From: Tomocerus qinae | Taxonomy: Eukaryota > Arthropoda > Collembola > Entomobryomorpha > Tomoceridae | Direction of reading: 5' to 3' | Length of the DNA: 64,000 nt | Assembly: GCA_020055645.1 (NCBI GenBank) | Contig: CM034548.1 | Span: 32,662,201-32,726,200, forward strand | Shown: piece by piece, positions 21,801 to 34,200 of the stretch | Numbering within the stretch: position 1 is the first letter of the stretch | Layout: each line of letters opens with the position of its first letter | Notes under the pieces: model-generated | Seen by the model: only the letters and a program-made list of their open reading frames with translations | Database searches by the model: none | What the model was told of the DNA's origin: nothing | Program-made: the position numbers and the translations under genes

Positions 21801-24635
21801 AACAAAAACATGCTAGCACACAAAAATAAGTGAGTTATCTTATGATTATGGCACATTGAAATTTATTCATACATTTACAGCCAGACATTCGTTTCGTTTT
21901 TATTTCATTTGCTTCCTACTCTATATTTTATACCGAATCAGATAGACTAGATAAGATTCTTGTATAGATTTTTGCATATCTACTGCTATATCAATGCAGT
22001 ACATTTTCAGTTGTGTTTGTGCACTCTTCTGGCCTATTCTACTACAACAAGGTACACAGATTGTAATTATATTGTTTTAGCATAAATACATAAGTCAGAT
22101 CAAGGTAAACGTTGATAGGAAACGCAAGAATAGAATTATTTGGAAATCATGGTTTAGGATTTTACACTTGAGTCTATAGTAGTAGGATATTGTAAAAAGT
22201 GTAATAATGTTTGAATAGTATTTCATAGATTATAGCTGCATTGTAAGAACAATAGATATATTTGATCAGGAATAGCTGTCGGGCATGAGACAGTTAAACC
22301 TTTAATTATTTATGAATATAAGGAGATGTAATTTATTTTGTAACGTACCTGAAGAAGCATATTCTCCCGGATGAACCCAACTCCCTACAAAAGACAGAAA
22401 CAAAAGTGAGTCTATTCCAGTGTGGCCATATCGATTGTCCCGTATTTTAAATGTCATCAGCTACTCTATCACATTCTCTTAAGCTCTAACCAAATTTCAT
22501 TGTATCTGAACAAAGTCTAGAAAATCATGGGCTGTAAAGTAAATGTATCTTTCCAAGAAGCGCCCCAAAGCACATCCGCTAAGTACATAAACATATCAAC
22601 TGAAGTGTATCTGTTCTGCCTGTGCATTATAAGTTGAAATAGTATTCCCTACATGCCGTACATTAAATTTCATTGTTAGTGCGACAGAAATAATGCATGT
22701 GAACTGTACCAGTGATTTCTGGAGGTTCTTCCGCCAGCTCTGCGTCTTGGAAGCTAAACTCTTGATACAAAGTATTTCCCGTTCTCTCCTCCCTGGCAAT
22801 TCATCCGAAAAAACAGATATGAAATTTTTTAGAGAAGACGCACATGTACTTACTACGCAGTTATGTAAAGCATTGCACCAATAATACCACAATGCTACAA
22901 AACAGAACAAAAACAGAACTTACTTTCTTGTATGACTTTTTCCCTGCTGATTTTGACTTTGGTTGGCAACAGAAGATGCTAAAAATAGGAACAGAAAGAA
23001 TTAAATACTCAAGTTCATTTCAAGACATTGCATTCCAAATCATACACTCTCCTTCCCTACCATTTAGCATCACAATTTCTAATGCACTAATTAGATGCCA
23101 TATTTTGTGAGGCACTCACGGTATACATTGCTATTGGCTTTCGCTCCATTTTGCACTTGTTCCTGAGGCGTGTTTCCATCGCTGACGTCATCCATTGTCA
23201 ACTCTTCTTGCATACTAGAGGAACGAAGTGCATTGACATTTGTAGTGGGAGATATTATGGACATAGTAGGAGCTCCATCTCCAGGACTTGGACTAGCTAA
23301 TGACTTGAGCATTGAGGAATTGTTTGCTAATGACTCAAAACCAAAAGAAACAGGGCCGGTCGAACGAGTCATTATACTATTCAGTTTCTTCATGGGCGGC
23401 ATCCCAAAGTTCTCCAGTCGATCTGTGCCCATGAGAATTTTGGTCCGCTCCATGTAGTCCATGTGGGTTTTGAATAGTTCCGTATAGCGTTCGTGCAACT
23501 TGGCGTATTCTCGCTTACTCTCACCTTCCTTGTCCTCCAATCTTGACACTAATTATAATAATCACACCCAAAAACATGTTAATGACGTCAACACTTTAAT
23601 ATTATACATTCTAAATACAATTCTACTATACCATGATCTGCAGCGTTTTTGGATTTCAGTTCTAACATTCGTACTATGGCTTCTAAGCTTTCAATTTTAC
23701 TGGAAAGATCTTTAATTTCCTCTTCAGACTGGTCTTCAATTTCCATGAATTTCTGTAACATATGTTAAGATGAAATTAGCACTTGGATGAAATAGTTTCA
23801 AGGAATTTTTTTAAAGTTGTAATAAACTTCTATTATTATGATTGACATACTTGTTCTGAATTTTTTCTAAGTTGCTTTTCCCTTTCATACTGAGTGACAA
23901 GTTGCTCATTATCCTCTCTGAGAAGTTCCACCTCCACTTCATGCTCTTGATTTTCTGTGTAACTGAGATCCAAGCATTCCAGGACATTGACAACAAGAGG
24001 CATCAGGTCTTTCACGACATCCTCGTCATATTTATTTATCATTCGCTCGAACTCCTGGTAGATACTTCCAGCCAGGGCTTGCACCTTTATATTAAGTATC
24101 AACATTGTAGTACACTTAACATTTAACACAACAGTCACCCAGCACAACTGCGCAGAGAATTAAAATTAACAGAAAATGCATAGAAAACATTATTTAACAT
24201 ACGCTATTTATTATATACATATTTCAATGATGGGGAGACACTTAACAAATCACTTTTGCTAGCACTAAATTGTGGCTAAAACTTTTGATTTGACAGGTCA
24301 GAAAGTGCCGGTGGTTTTTAGTCAAATTCTATTTATTTGTTCATGTCTTTAAAAAACTGAGAATAGTTGGAGAGGATTGGGAACACAACATGCTCTGTAA
24401 ATAAGAAATCTAATCTGAAGTTAGGTAAATTTAAGTTGTGTCTGCTTTGGTTTCTACAGCACATTCATCATTACCGTATAACAGTTAGATAAATGCTGTT
24501 CAGTTTCATATCATAATCATAGAGGAAGGGATTGGGAGTAATCAAAGTGTAATAGAAACGTACCTTCTCAGACATGACGATATGAGAATCTTCATGAGCG
24601 ACGTAAATCGCCTCGGACTCCTTACTGTGCTCCAT
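12727..24635 (-). CDS. syd: JNK-interacting protein 3/4 (Sunday driver) scaffold, 18 exons
   Basis: This is a kinesin/dynein-linked axonal transport adaptor and JNK-pathway scaffold. Exons in transcript order: 24564-24635, 23851-24084, 23632-23752, 23120-23548, 22924-22978, 22710-22792, 22349-22384, 19918-20032, 19508-19840, 19267-19434, 19039-19150, 18750-18947, 18467-18674, 17826-18357, 17501-17720, 16945-17410, 16320-16436, then terminal exon 12727-12827 (or 15442-15866). Phases agree at every join, giving 1199 residues (1307 with the other end), close to vertebrate JIP3/4. The domain order is RH1 (about 25-100), coiled coil, linker, coiled coil plus RH2 (about 440-475), a low-complexity Ser/Glu region, and a WD40-like propeller (about 880 to the end). 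Start ATG 24635 matches the family N-terminus ([10 protein letters not shown] then [18 protein letters not shown]). Exon 16 has two possible donors. Confidence 0.95.
13588..13736. repeat. 149-bp element with 18-bp perfect inverted terminal repeats
   Basis: The left arm 13588-13605 is ACCGTTTCTTCTAAATTA and the right arm 13719-13736 is its exact reverse complement, with 113 bp between. A perfect 18-bp match suggests a small MITE-like element or a functional RNA stem. No convincing target-site duplication flanks it. Confidence 0.55.
13796..13810. repeat. (AT)n microsatellite
   Basis: About seven AT dinucleotides in the region between the JIP3 terminal exons. It is simple sequence with no sign of function. 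Confidence 0.8.
15089..15094 (-). promoter_or_regulatory. Candidate polyadenylation signal for the proximal JIP3 isoform
   Basis: A minus-strand AATAAA lies about 350 nt after the stop of terminal exon A and well before terminal exon B. It is positioned to end the proximal transcript. Hexamer and position are the only evidence. Confidence 0.4.
15442..15866 (-). CDS. syd: JIP3 alternative terminal exon A (proximal, S/T-P-rich tail)
   Basis: The acceptor GTACAAACAG at 15867 joins exon 17 in phase 1, giving [18 protein letters not shown]. The segment SHLIVW is the last propeller strand of JIP3/4 (vertebrate SHIIVW). Instead of stopping a few residues later, the frame continues for about 120 residues that are rich in Pro and Ser, with nine SP and one TP dipeptides and many acidic residues, then stops at 15442-15444. 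The full isoform would be 1307 residues. A minus-strand AATAAA lies at 15089-15094, about 350 nt after the stop. Retained-intron translation is unlikely because the strand motif is homologous and spliced in phase. Confidence 0.75.
16320..17720 (-). CDS. syd: JIP3 exons 15-17: WD40-like propeller
   Basis: Exon 15 carries [20 protein letters not shown] and [20 protein letters not shown]. Exon 16 carries [54 protein letters not shown] and [16 protein letters not shown]. Exon 17 ends [16 protein letters not shown] with donor G/GTAAGT. All match the C-terminal propeller of JIP3/4 in order. The exon 16 donor is either 16945 (CCCAG/GTTCGC, giving VPGNSTAI, closest to vertebrate VPGN) or 16921 (TATG/GTACTT), 24 nt apart and in the same phase. 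Exon 17 was taken from the AAAACAG acceptor at 16437-16438; a second AG lies just inside the exon. Confidence 0.92.
17826..19434 (-). CDS. syd: JIP3 exons 10-14: central region up to the first propeller strand
   Basis: Exon 10 has [15 protein letters not shown], matching the FFSRLFSS segment of vertebrate JIP3, and its donor is AT/GTACCT. Exon 11 gives [14 protein letters not shown]. Exon 12 gives YGWSLPAK and later [15 protein letters not shown]. Exon 13 gives [31 protein letters not shown] and [12 protein letters not shown]. Exon 14 (532 nt) is a Ser/Glu/Lys-rich low-complexity stretch ending in [20 protein letters not shown], the first clear propeller strands. The conserved vertebrate block around LAGITLVGC, expected between the SSHLLCIA and MWLGAQ motifs, is not present; the intron between exons 13 and 14 (109 nt) is too short to hide it. 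Confidence 0.92.
19508..19840 (-). CDS. syd: JIP3 exon 9: coiled coil 2 and RH2 domain
   Basis: The exon is 333 nt and completes a Ser codon from exon 8. The heptad region ([18 protein letters not shown] to about residue 425) corresponds to the coil that in JIP3/4 contacts kinesin light chain, ARF6 and dynein-related partners. It is followed by the RH2 signature [18 protein letters not shown] and [13 protein letters not shown] at about residues 440-475, which in the family binds Rab8/10/36-type GTPases. It is the most conserved exon of the gene and settles the family assignment. Confidence 0.95.
19918..22978 (-). CDS. syd: JIP3 exons 5-8: linker and start of second coiled coil
   Basis: These four exons (22924-22978, 22710-22792, 22349-22384, 19918-20032) encode a variable linker. 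Exon 6 reads [20 protein letters not shown], which matches the conserved LY-x-E-L/F segment of JIP3/4 just before the second coiled coil. Exon 7 is only 36 nt ([11 protein letters not shown]). Exon 8 begins [16 protein letters not shown] and continues into AKVDELT, highly conserved in the family. Exons 5 and 6 lie outside any long open frame and were found through splice phase, so they are less certain than their neighbours. Confidence 0.82.
20033..22348 (-). other. JIP3 intron 7
   Basis: This 2.3 kb intron has donor G/GTACGTT and a weak-tract acceptor GACGTGAAG. It contains the candidate cassette exon and an imperfect 20-bp direct repeat (20719-20738 and 20828-20847, 19 of 20 identical, around TTTTTAGCTTAA). 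Nothing else was recognised. Confidence 0.7.
21394..21447 (-). CDS. syd: Probable 54-nt cassette exon of JIP3
   Basis: Inside the 2.3 kb intron between exons 7 and 8 is a segment with a good acceptor (GTGTGTGTGTAG) and a donor G/GTACAAT. It is exactly 54 nt and open in phase 1, the phase of the surrounding junction, so it can be included or skipped without changing frame. It would insert 18 residues ([17 protein letters not shown] in the middle), polar and Ser/Thr-rich like the surrounding linker. No homologous exon is known to me; only splice signals and phase support it. Confidence 0.45.
23120..24635 (-). CDS. syd: JIP3 exons 1-4: RH1 domain and first coiled coil
   Basis: Exon 1 (24 codons) and exon 2 give the RH1 region, with [19 protein letters not shown], then [13 protein letters not shown], then [19 protein letters not shown] and the start of a heptad-rich coiled coil. 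In the family this part binds kinesin heavy chain and dimerises. Exon 3 (121 nt) continues the coil ([17 protein letters not shown]). Exon 4 starts [20 protein letters not shown] and then becomes Ser/Thr-rich. A short basic patch (MKKLNSI) lies near where vertebrate JIP3 has its JNK-docking motif, but it is not a clear D-site. Donors GTACGT, GTATGT, GTATAG and GTGAGT follow the four exons. Confidence 0.93.
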
Positions 24636-27600
24636 TGTAAAACTTTAAGATTTTTGAGCAAGTCAAGCCGAACAGTTCACCGCTAGGAACTGGCCACAGC
24701 CACGGCCACGGTTGGCAAGCAATGCAATTCTTGGATCTTCAGCAACATAATACATAATATACAATTTACTTAATAAGCCCTTAGGTTCATATAGCAGACC
24801 ACCTTCTACTATTCCACTATTATTACTTCATACATATCTACATTAACACCAATACTTGTTATGTCTTCAAAAATTCAATTTTGATTTTTCAATATATATA
24901 ACTATTTGTAATAGATATACCTATATACTACTTACTCCTTATTGCCTATACTTACAGATAGAGACCACTTAATGAGGGATTAGGACCATTTCGCATACAG
25001 ATTCACTACATGGTCGTTACTTAATAAATCAATGTATCTATGTGGATGCACAACCACTACTTTAGTTAGCAGCTACCCATTAGCGAATTTGTATGGCATA
25101 CAGGACTAACAATCTAAACTACTCCCCTTCATTTCTTACAATTTTACACGGGTACCTACGGAATGTAATTTAGTTATCAATTTTTCAAAGGCAGGAAATG
25201 AAGTTAAGAAAATATTCTATATACCTACAAAATGGAAATTTACTCCATGCATTTAATTAAAATGAACTACAATGACATAATTTGTTGTAGGAAAAATTAA
25301 AACGTCAAAGCATATAAAATATTGATCATATCACAGGAAATATTTGTGAGCATGTTTAAAGTGATATAGCGATGAAGGAAACAATTGTAAGTGAAGTTAG
25401 TTTTTGCCTACATTTCCGGTTCATATGAAACCAGAGTGAAGATGGGTTTATAGAATACAACGAATATGTTTGGGAATTGCAAGATAAGCACACCCAACCA
25501 AAGTAAGTAATACTACAAACAAACTTCATACTGTGTCATAATACCCGTAAAATAAAAAATGTAAGGTTAATTGCAATGAGGAATTGAATGAGGAAAGTGC
25601 AGTACTTATATCTGCACTTACCATAGAAGAATAAAAATACGTAACAGTCTGATTGATAATGCAAGATGCAAGCCAGTCACACAACAATATCCCTAATTAG
25701 TACAAAAACAAAACTAACTAGTCCATTAAACTAATGCCTAACTTATCGTTAGGTTCTTGTGTAACTACTATTCACTAGGGAAATCCCTAAATACTAGATT
25801 TGATACGTTGAGAGACTTTTATATTGGCTTCTGTTCTCTAATTAATTCTTATCATTCCACCGTGCAATAGAATAAAATAATTAAAGGCAAATAAATTATA
25901 GGAGATAAAATCTAAGATTCCTCACACATATGTAAATCACAGATTAAAGATGTATATAAAGTTAATTAAGTGTAACAGCAAGAGGTCTATGATTCCGTAG
26001 GTACCTTAATAATAATAAAATAATAATAAATCATGGGAAAATAATAGTTAATAAAAGTAGATACTTATGAAGATTATAAAAACAAGTAAAAAATGTATAA
26101 AAATACAGGAATATGGAAGATATAAAATAAATGAAAGTATTTAGGTAAAAAAGGTACATACCAATTTAGATTTCACATACTAGTCATGAAGATTTAAAGT
26201 AAGTAATTGGTAATAAGGCGAAAATTAACTGGACTTGAGTGAAAATGAAGTAGAGAATTGTTGTGAAAAAGTGTTAGTGAAATGTAATCCTTTGAAAAAG
26301 GAGTATCTCATGATGTGATCCGATGATGTAATAATATCTTATGACACTCACTCACACTTGCACTTAACAGTTTAGGACAATACTGAAATATAATCTAGTC
26401 TATCTGAGGTGAATTTACATTCTTTATTGTCTCTTGGTTGTTAACTACTAAATGATATTCTGAATTACAGTAAAGCTTGTTGTTCTAAGCTATTAAGGAA
26501 ATGTAAATGCAAATATAGGCTGATAAAGTAAGTCAAGTAAAAGGTGTAGTTTTAATTTATGCAATAATATAGTCGATATAGAGTATAATATATTATAATA
26601 TGCATGAATATGCACGTCTATTGTATTAGTGCCTGAATAATACTGTTTAAAGTAGGAGTGGAGATATAATATTATACTTGATATAATATATAGTATTGAT
26701 AGGTGCTATTTGCATTAAGCGACTGCTGATAATTCAATCTGATTGTGTTCTATTTCGCTGTGTGTAAGTATGTTATTGAAATTAGTACTGACTGCAGCAC
26801 ACAATGAGCCAACTCTCTATTTCTATTAATAAGAGATATAATAATATGCTTCACAAGCTAAACCATTATTAACTGAATTGTATCTGTCTGTGTGATCACC
26901 AAAGTACATAATCCTATGTACATATTATATATAACGTATCTGATGATGATTAAGTCAAGGAATTCGAAAGAGTAAGAGTGAGTGGGGACTGTATAATACG
27001 ACAAAACAGATGAATATTATCTATATATATCGGATACGTATGTTTCAATGGATTTGCACGTACATTTCAGTCTGCGAGTAAAGTGGTCGTCGTCTTTGAT
27101 GTTGCCATATCGTGATGGGACGTGACGTAACTTTTCGTAACAATCATTCATTATTCTCTTCTGTGTAAAATAAATAGTCCTACAGTCAAGTAGTCACAGA
27201 GACTGGATCACATTTAACATGATATATACAAAGGCATAGATTACCTCAAATCCTCATTATTTTACTGCATTGCACGATCACTTTATATTTTCGTACTTTA
27301 TCTTCCAATGCAATAAGTTGTGCATGTACTTTGCTATGTATTTATGTTAGTATAGTCGCAGTAGTGTTCTGATTGATCCAACTTAAAGGTATGTTGTTGT
27401 TCACAGTATTAAGTATGTACGACTTCATTTAAGACAACTTGCTTACTTAATGTATTACCATGTAATACCTTTGTGTATGATTTTCAAGCATTTTTCTTTT
27501 GTTATAGCTGTGTAAGATTAATATATCGCATACACAATTCTAGCTATACACTTTTATATGTATAAACTTGTCTTCTTTTCTTTTGTTTATATAGTAGTGC

Positions 27601-27905
27601 ATATTTGCATACACTATATCAATACAATTCACTTTATCAACACACACCACGTAGTAAACGACAAGAGGAAATAACTCTGTCAATTGCGCTCTCCTATTTT
27701 ACATACAGTTGAACAATGAGATCAATTTTTCGTGCACAAATAATATGCCAGAGTTTTTTTATATAGGAGGAATTCACTGACTTCAGCAAAACTTTTCTTT
27801 CTGTAATATTCAACTTTATTTCGTGAGTAAAATAGTTTCTCGTCCACAAATTATGATATTAATATTAAATGCTTTATTTTTAATTTCGATATAAATATTT
27901 AGAAA
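24636..27905. other. Divergent intergenic region between the JIP3 and AtuA genes
   Basis: This region must contain both promoters. Just upstream of the JIP3 start (about 24660-24715, minus-strand 5' UTR or promoter) is a GC-richer patch with CCACAGCCACGGCCACGG on the plus strand. A CRE-like TGACGTAA occurs near 27123. The middle has AT-rich palindromic stretches around 26580-26700. No exon was recognised. Neither transcription start can be fixed from sequence. Confidence 0.55.
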
Positions 27906-28200
27906 ATGATGAGCTTTTCAAAGAGTGGCAAGTTGCTCCTAGGACAGAGACTGAATAGTAAAAATGTCACAAGATTTTACTCCCAAATGTCCAGACGATT
28001 ATTATTGTCTACTAGTACTAATAGATCACTAGTAGTAGAGACACATGGTCAAAGTGGTCAGTGCGGTCAATGTCACAAATTCAGCACTAGCACATCTTTC
28101 TGTAGCAGTGCTAAAGCCGAAGATTCTCCGACTGCGGATGCTGCAACGGCTGTGAGAATTGGATGTGCCAGTGGCTTTTGGGGAGATACTCCTACAGCTG
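27906..28200 (+). CDS. AtuA-family exon 1: mitochondrial-type presequence and domain start
   Basis: It starts at ATGATG in a good AAA context. The first 40 residues are rich in Ser, Leu, Lys and Arg and lack acidic residues ([14 protein letters not shown], then [16 protein letters not shown]), as in mitochondrial import signals. A Ser/Cys-rich spacer follows, and the conserved domain begins at about residue 84 ([14 protein letters not shown]). It ends in phase 1 at a GTGAGT donor. Mitochondrial location is an inference from composition. Confidence 0.85.
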
Positions 28201-31200
28201 GTGAGTGAAAGTCGTAACTCTTGTTATATTCCGGGGAAAGCTACTTTCCCTCCTTCCTATACTCTATAGATAGACATACTAAACATTGCTACATGCAATG
28301 ACTCTTATAATATATCAGAACAACCTTAGCGCCTTTCTTCGTTTCTCATTTCTACCATTTCAACCTATATACCGATTATAACATTACTTTGAAACCGGAA
28401 TTCGGTTTAGAATCATACCACACAGTCGACTCTTTCCTTTTGATTGCTCATCATATACAGATAGAAACTCTCAACCTCGCCACTTTAGTCCTTATCTCAT
28501 TTTACTGCAAATTACTTTCTCATGATGTGATGGGATTGCTTAGAGCAGGAGAATAATCCAATTCCTCTGTGTTGATCAAATAACACGGGCGTCACATTTA
28601 CATTAGATGCCAATGACTCCGACAACACAATGACGAACCCTGGGATTTGCTACCAAACCATAATAATAATACGCTTTCCACTCACAATTCTTTCATCTCC
28701 ACTTAGGTACCTAAGAATTAATTAATTCTACCATTTTTATCGTTTTCTACTTCACTAAACCCAGAATGAATTATTTAGCTTCCAACTTTTCCAACTCACA
28801 TCTAAACACTATCACAATGTCTTCTATAGTAGAATAGAAAAGCTATTAACTTTGTCCTTCACACATGAGCACAAACAATACAACGTAAATATCTGTAGGA
28901 GAAGGCCTTTAATTATTGTGGCTGTCCTCTGTACATACCAATCAACCGAAATCTTTAGATGTGGGCTATTTGCTTACATTCTGAATTTCCCTGCCTAAAA
29001 CAAGTAATGAAATGTGATAAAACCTATTATATATTATTATCTTTTATATAGATATAGGAACTTCACAAATATTAGAAAAGAGTTCGTAAAAACTATAAGG
29101 ATATAAACTTAGTATAGTGTCATCTACCAAACTTAGACAGGTACATAAATAATCTGCAGTGAGATGCCAATATAACTCTTAGGGAGAGAGAAATTGTTTT
29201 TCTCATTAGTTTTCCTAATTTCTACTCCGAGGGGAATTCATTTAGGAAATTAAACTCAGTCTCGCTAAATATCTCAATCTGGCTTAGCCAGGCTCTATTC
29301 CGGCATGGATTTTTTTCTTTCCGAACTACATACGTGGATAATTAGAACCAGCCGTTGGGTTGAGATGTAGTCACAGCCTTTCCATCAAAAAATTTTCATA
29401 CAATGTTCGTGATACTAATTAGAAAATTAATAATTTTTCAAACCTAAATAGATTTGTGATCTAATTTTCAGTTTTCAGGAGTAAAACTTATCAAAAGTAT
29501 AACTTGGAAGAAAAGAGATAGAAAGAATATGTAAACAGAAAGCGTGTCAGAAAGGATGATAGCGTGGTTTTGTTTAATTCAGCTCAGCTTTCGTGTTGAC
29601 GTGAACTGAAGAGAATTGGAAAGTTGGGAGTTGAAAATCATATGGGTACATATTTATCGAGTTAGGACAAAGTGTAGGAATTTGTGACCATACTGTGATA
29701 AATGATGCAAACGACAGCTAGAGATGTAATAGGGTATCTGATGTGTTGGCAATTGGGATGTGATATGACTGTTTTGTATGGCAGTGTCTATTGCTGTAAG
29801 TATCTGCACAAGAGATCTATTTTTGCGGATCTGTGTGGGTTCTGCACGAATGTAGCCTGCCAGATGCAGAAGATGTAAACTACGTAGAGCCAAACACTTT
29901 AATGTTCCTAATTCCCATTACATGTGAAATAGGGAGTATATAGTATATAGCCATACCTACGTAAATATTGGGAAACCCAGAGTTGACGTTAGGAAAGGAA
30001 AGTCGTGATATTTGTAGCCGAGTCGGTGCACGTAATCGTGCTACACTAAATATTCCTCAGCCAACAAAGTTATATACATACCATGGTAGTCGGTGTGTGC
30101 GTAAAAAGAGCGATTTTCTTTTTTGCAACCTCTTTCCCCGTTGAGTCTCAATCAGTCAGACGGATCCGAGTTCTTCTATGTACTTCTGATTTCCACTGCG
30201 CCGAAATACTAAATGAAACGTAGTAAGAACAACTCCTTCTATCTCCTGTAGGTACTTTACTTACTTATTATGCTCTTTTCTTTCCACCATGTTCAAGGGG
30301 GCAACTCAACTACTAAACTTATCGTAAAACTTGTTTGTGCTATGTTAGAACTCTATGCAACTGACTACAGGGCATTTTTTAAACTCTTTCTAGACCTACT
30401 CTCCAATGTTTTCACAGCCTTAAGTCTGTCTGACGACTTAGTAATCAGTACCTACTATATGGAGTTTACTATACAAAAGTGAGTCAGTGCTCTAACGATA
30501 AGACTCGCTCGCAGTGGGTTAAGAAACAGTTTTGTTTTGACCCCTTCCTTTTTGGACTTTCCTACTAGCCTTCAATTTCGTATTAGATTTCAAGTCAAGT
30601 TCCGTCTATTGACTATTGTATGTGTGCACATAGTATTTCCTACTTTATTGCAAGTTACTAGGCTTCAATTGCCTTTCCCTCCACTTCTTGTTCGACTACT
30701 ATATATAAAACTGCATGCCATATTTCTTATTTCATGTTTTCCTTACTTTCTTTTATATGGTGTAAGGATTCATATATTATTTAGAACTACTAGTACTACA
30801 ACCTCAAAGACTCTCTACCATATAACCAGAAACATGACTTTTCCAATAATATCTATTGAAGAGGATTGAGAAAACCCAAAACCCATGCTTCACCATGAAA
30901 ATCTAATCTGATGGCAGAAATAATACTCTACTATGTTACAATCCGGGATTCTATCTTCTGTATGCGGGTCATGTAAAGTAAACACTACATACACCTATGT
31001 AGCTACATTGCTACATAAATAGGTACTTATTGAAATGAACCATTTCTGAATCCCTTATATGTTTTTTATACTCAAAGCTTTCTGTATTCATTGCTGTATT
31101 TCTTATAAAGACATACATGTGTAAAATACGAGTCGTCCCAAAGCATCTTTGCCACTTTTTGTAAGTGAGTACAGTATCTAACTGGAGTATTACTCTATTT

Positions 31201-34200
31201 CCTATGTACATTTTAAGTTGGCAATTATTTTAATTCTAATTTAATGTACTGAAATAACTTGTCATTTTCGAAAAATATTTTCTCAAGTTCATGGAGCTAT
31301 TTTACTTAAAGGATTAAGGGCTTTTTCCTAAATGGGTTTACATCTTGAAACCATGGATAGTATATATAGGGTTATAAATGACTTTACAACAAAGTTAGGT
31401 CATATAGACATTGCACTTACAATAAATGACATGACTTTGTACCAATTTCGGGCTGTCTGGGCACTTAAAGCTTTTCTTAGAAAGACAGCTTTCGGAAGTA
31501 GTGCATAACACTAGACAGGCTTTCTATTTCTGACCGTGCAAGTTTAAAGGTTGGCTACTCATTTTGAAAGCGTGGAAAAGGGCACCAAAATAAGATTGGC
31601 TCCTTTGGGTTGCCTATATGCTTTATATAGCCCGTAGACTTTTATGAATACCAATTCCCACATGAATACAAACCATATACGACCAATATGGAAATTGTAA
31701 ATGTGTATTGTTTTCGGTAGTGTTTTACATAAGCTCAGATCTTCACTATATTATACTTGTTTGGAATCTTCCTGGACTTTCATGACTCCACTTTCTTGTA
31801 GCTTGGCTTGACTCTACGCTAATTATATAGATATTGTAGATCAAATGGATATACAAGTATATACATATATAAAGTATGCAAGTAGCGTAAGTGTGAGATA
31901 TGTTCTTTTTGGACTATGCATACAGTGCAAGTAATACTATCAGGATCATCCGAATTAGTATCGACTTGTCATGACATGGCATCGTAGCAAGCCTTACAAA
32001 TGTGAATGACTCAGTACTCAGCAAGGATGATGTCCACACCGTTTTCTAAGAAATCTATCCTGCTGAGACGCGCCTAAAGTTTTTCCATGTGGACAATATT
32101 TAAGCCGTTAGGTACATTAACTAGCAAGTATTAAGGTATAAAGTATTACAAGGTTGGCAAATCTGTATGTAATTAAAATGAAAACCAAAAGAATGTAATG
32201 ATTATTATTTTGGGCCAATTAATTTAATAAGCATAGGGAAAAAATTCGTTCCTGGAGAAAATTTGTTAAATTGATGGCCAAAAATTTTGACATGCAAATA
32301 TTTACAAATGTCGAGCTAACTCAACTTCCTAACAATAGCATGCTTATTAGCGTTGGCAAAAGTTGCTCTACAAAAAATGTTTCTCCTAAGTTGTATCTAA
32401 TAGGATGATGTCGAAATGTTCAATTGAACTAATTATATAGTAAATATGGTAGATATATACAACAACTATATCACTGTATAATCGCATGAAAATATTTCAT
32501 ATAATTAGTTCCAAGAAAAAGTAAAAATACATAAACTTCTCTTAAGAAGAAATGCGCGATCATTAGCGGAATATGCAGATATATATTTATATATGGAATG
32601 TATATATATTTGTAAGTTATTGTTATTTAAGAGTAGTATAACTGAGTTGGACTGAATTTGTCTAAATAATGAGCCACAAATGTTTTCACAAAAGAAATCA
32701 GTCGGATTTCGAATTATACATATGTAGCAATGTAAATAATGGAGTAGAAGAATATTAACTCAACTTTAAACGGCTTCATCATTTGTGACTTGGATTCCTT
32801 TTGAGGAAACCTGTTTGTATTCATAAACAAACACCTTCTAACTTGTATTGATTTCATCGACAATATGAACTGGGTTGTTGTTACTTATTTATTCAAGTGA
32901 CCTTCCGTCCTACGGGTTTAATTTCCTTGCAGCGAGCGATCAGTTTGGTTCTACCCGAATTGCTTTCCATAATGCATATTTAAAACTAAAAATATAACTT
33001 AAGGCAGAGGCGGAGGTCAGCGGAATAAAATCTAAATTTAAGTATGGGGAGGTGAAGTAGCTGGAAGTGTTGCCCGGATTAAATATTCAACACTTTTTTG
33101 CTTAAAAACATGACACGTATTTGACTCTACATTGAGCATATTTACAGCATTAAACCTTTTCCTACGGCTCAATGCTAAATACAGACAGACAGTTAAAGAC
33201 GCCTCCTACTCGCTCAGTCTTAATTTCTTAGTCCCCCGAGGTTTCATTTACACTTGTTATTCCTTGTCCAATCTAAGCTTGATCTGTAAGTTAAAGTCAG
33301 GTCCTAGTATCTCTATAATCTTTGCTTATTATTTACTCAAACTCCAATAGTCTATGCCAGGCTTGTAATATATATGCATGCACTCTAACTTCCATTTAAG
33401 GAAATAGTTTCCTGGGGATGATGATTTTATTGCTTATATAGGTGGAACCTTTATTTTCAGCTATCACATTACTTATCCATATCTAAAGATTAAGCCTCAA
33501 CTCAATTGAGCTAAAAGCAGACGGTGACGGGTGTACTTAGTTTATTGTGAATTTGAAACCACAAAATACATCAAGTTACTAATCATAGTAAAATCTGAAC
33601 TTAACAAATGTGTTGTTTCTCATTCTCCTTGTCGAGTAAATGGTTACTGAACACGCATGTTGGATGTATTTCATAAATACCAGGAAACTGTAGATCTCAA
33701 ATCAAAATGTATCAAAATCAATGCGTATAGTAACTATAAATACTCGCTGTAAGTCCTTGAAGCAATCCATTTATTTTACATAGCATAGAGTGATTCAGCA
33801 TTTTCTACAAATTCGTTTTAAAATTCACAATGGAATGGATTTACCTATCTTTAATATTGGTTAATCAGATCACCCCTCAAAAAAGTTGTAAGTATCTATA
33901 GATAAGACACTGCATATCCTAAAGCTTTCAAAATTCAAGATTGTAGACATGTTATAGAATATTATGTCAAAATTGGTTAAAATAAGTGAAAACGAGATGC
34001 TTTCCACGATTTTACATGCAATTCAATGAAATATTGTTTATGAAATAGTTTCCTACTAAAACTTTTCATCATTTGGCTAAGCTGTCTCAAAGGAACGTGA
34101 TGACGTGCGTATAGCTTTGAGACGGCCTTATTAGTAGATGTAATAACTTTGCTGGAAAATGTTTCATGGTAATTTTGCATCTAATTTCTAGTACCGGAGT

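Noticed and set aside
30537..30869. 110-codon hydrophobic plus-strand frame as a nested membrane protein
   Set aside because: It does not begin with ATG, lies in pyrimidine-rich DNA that yields hydrophobic residues by composition, and has no motif or splice partners.
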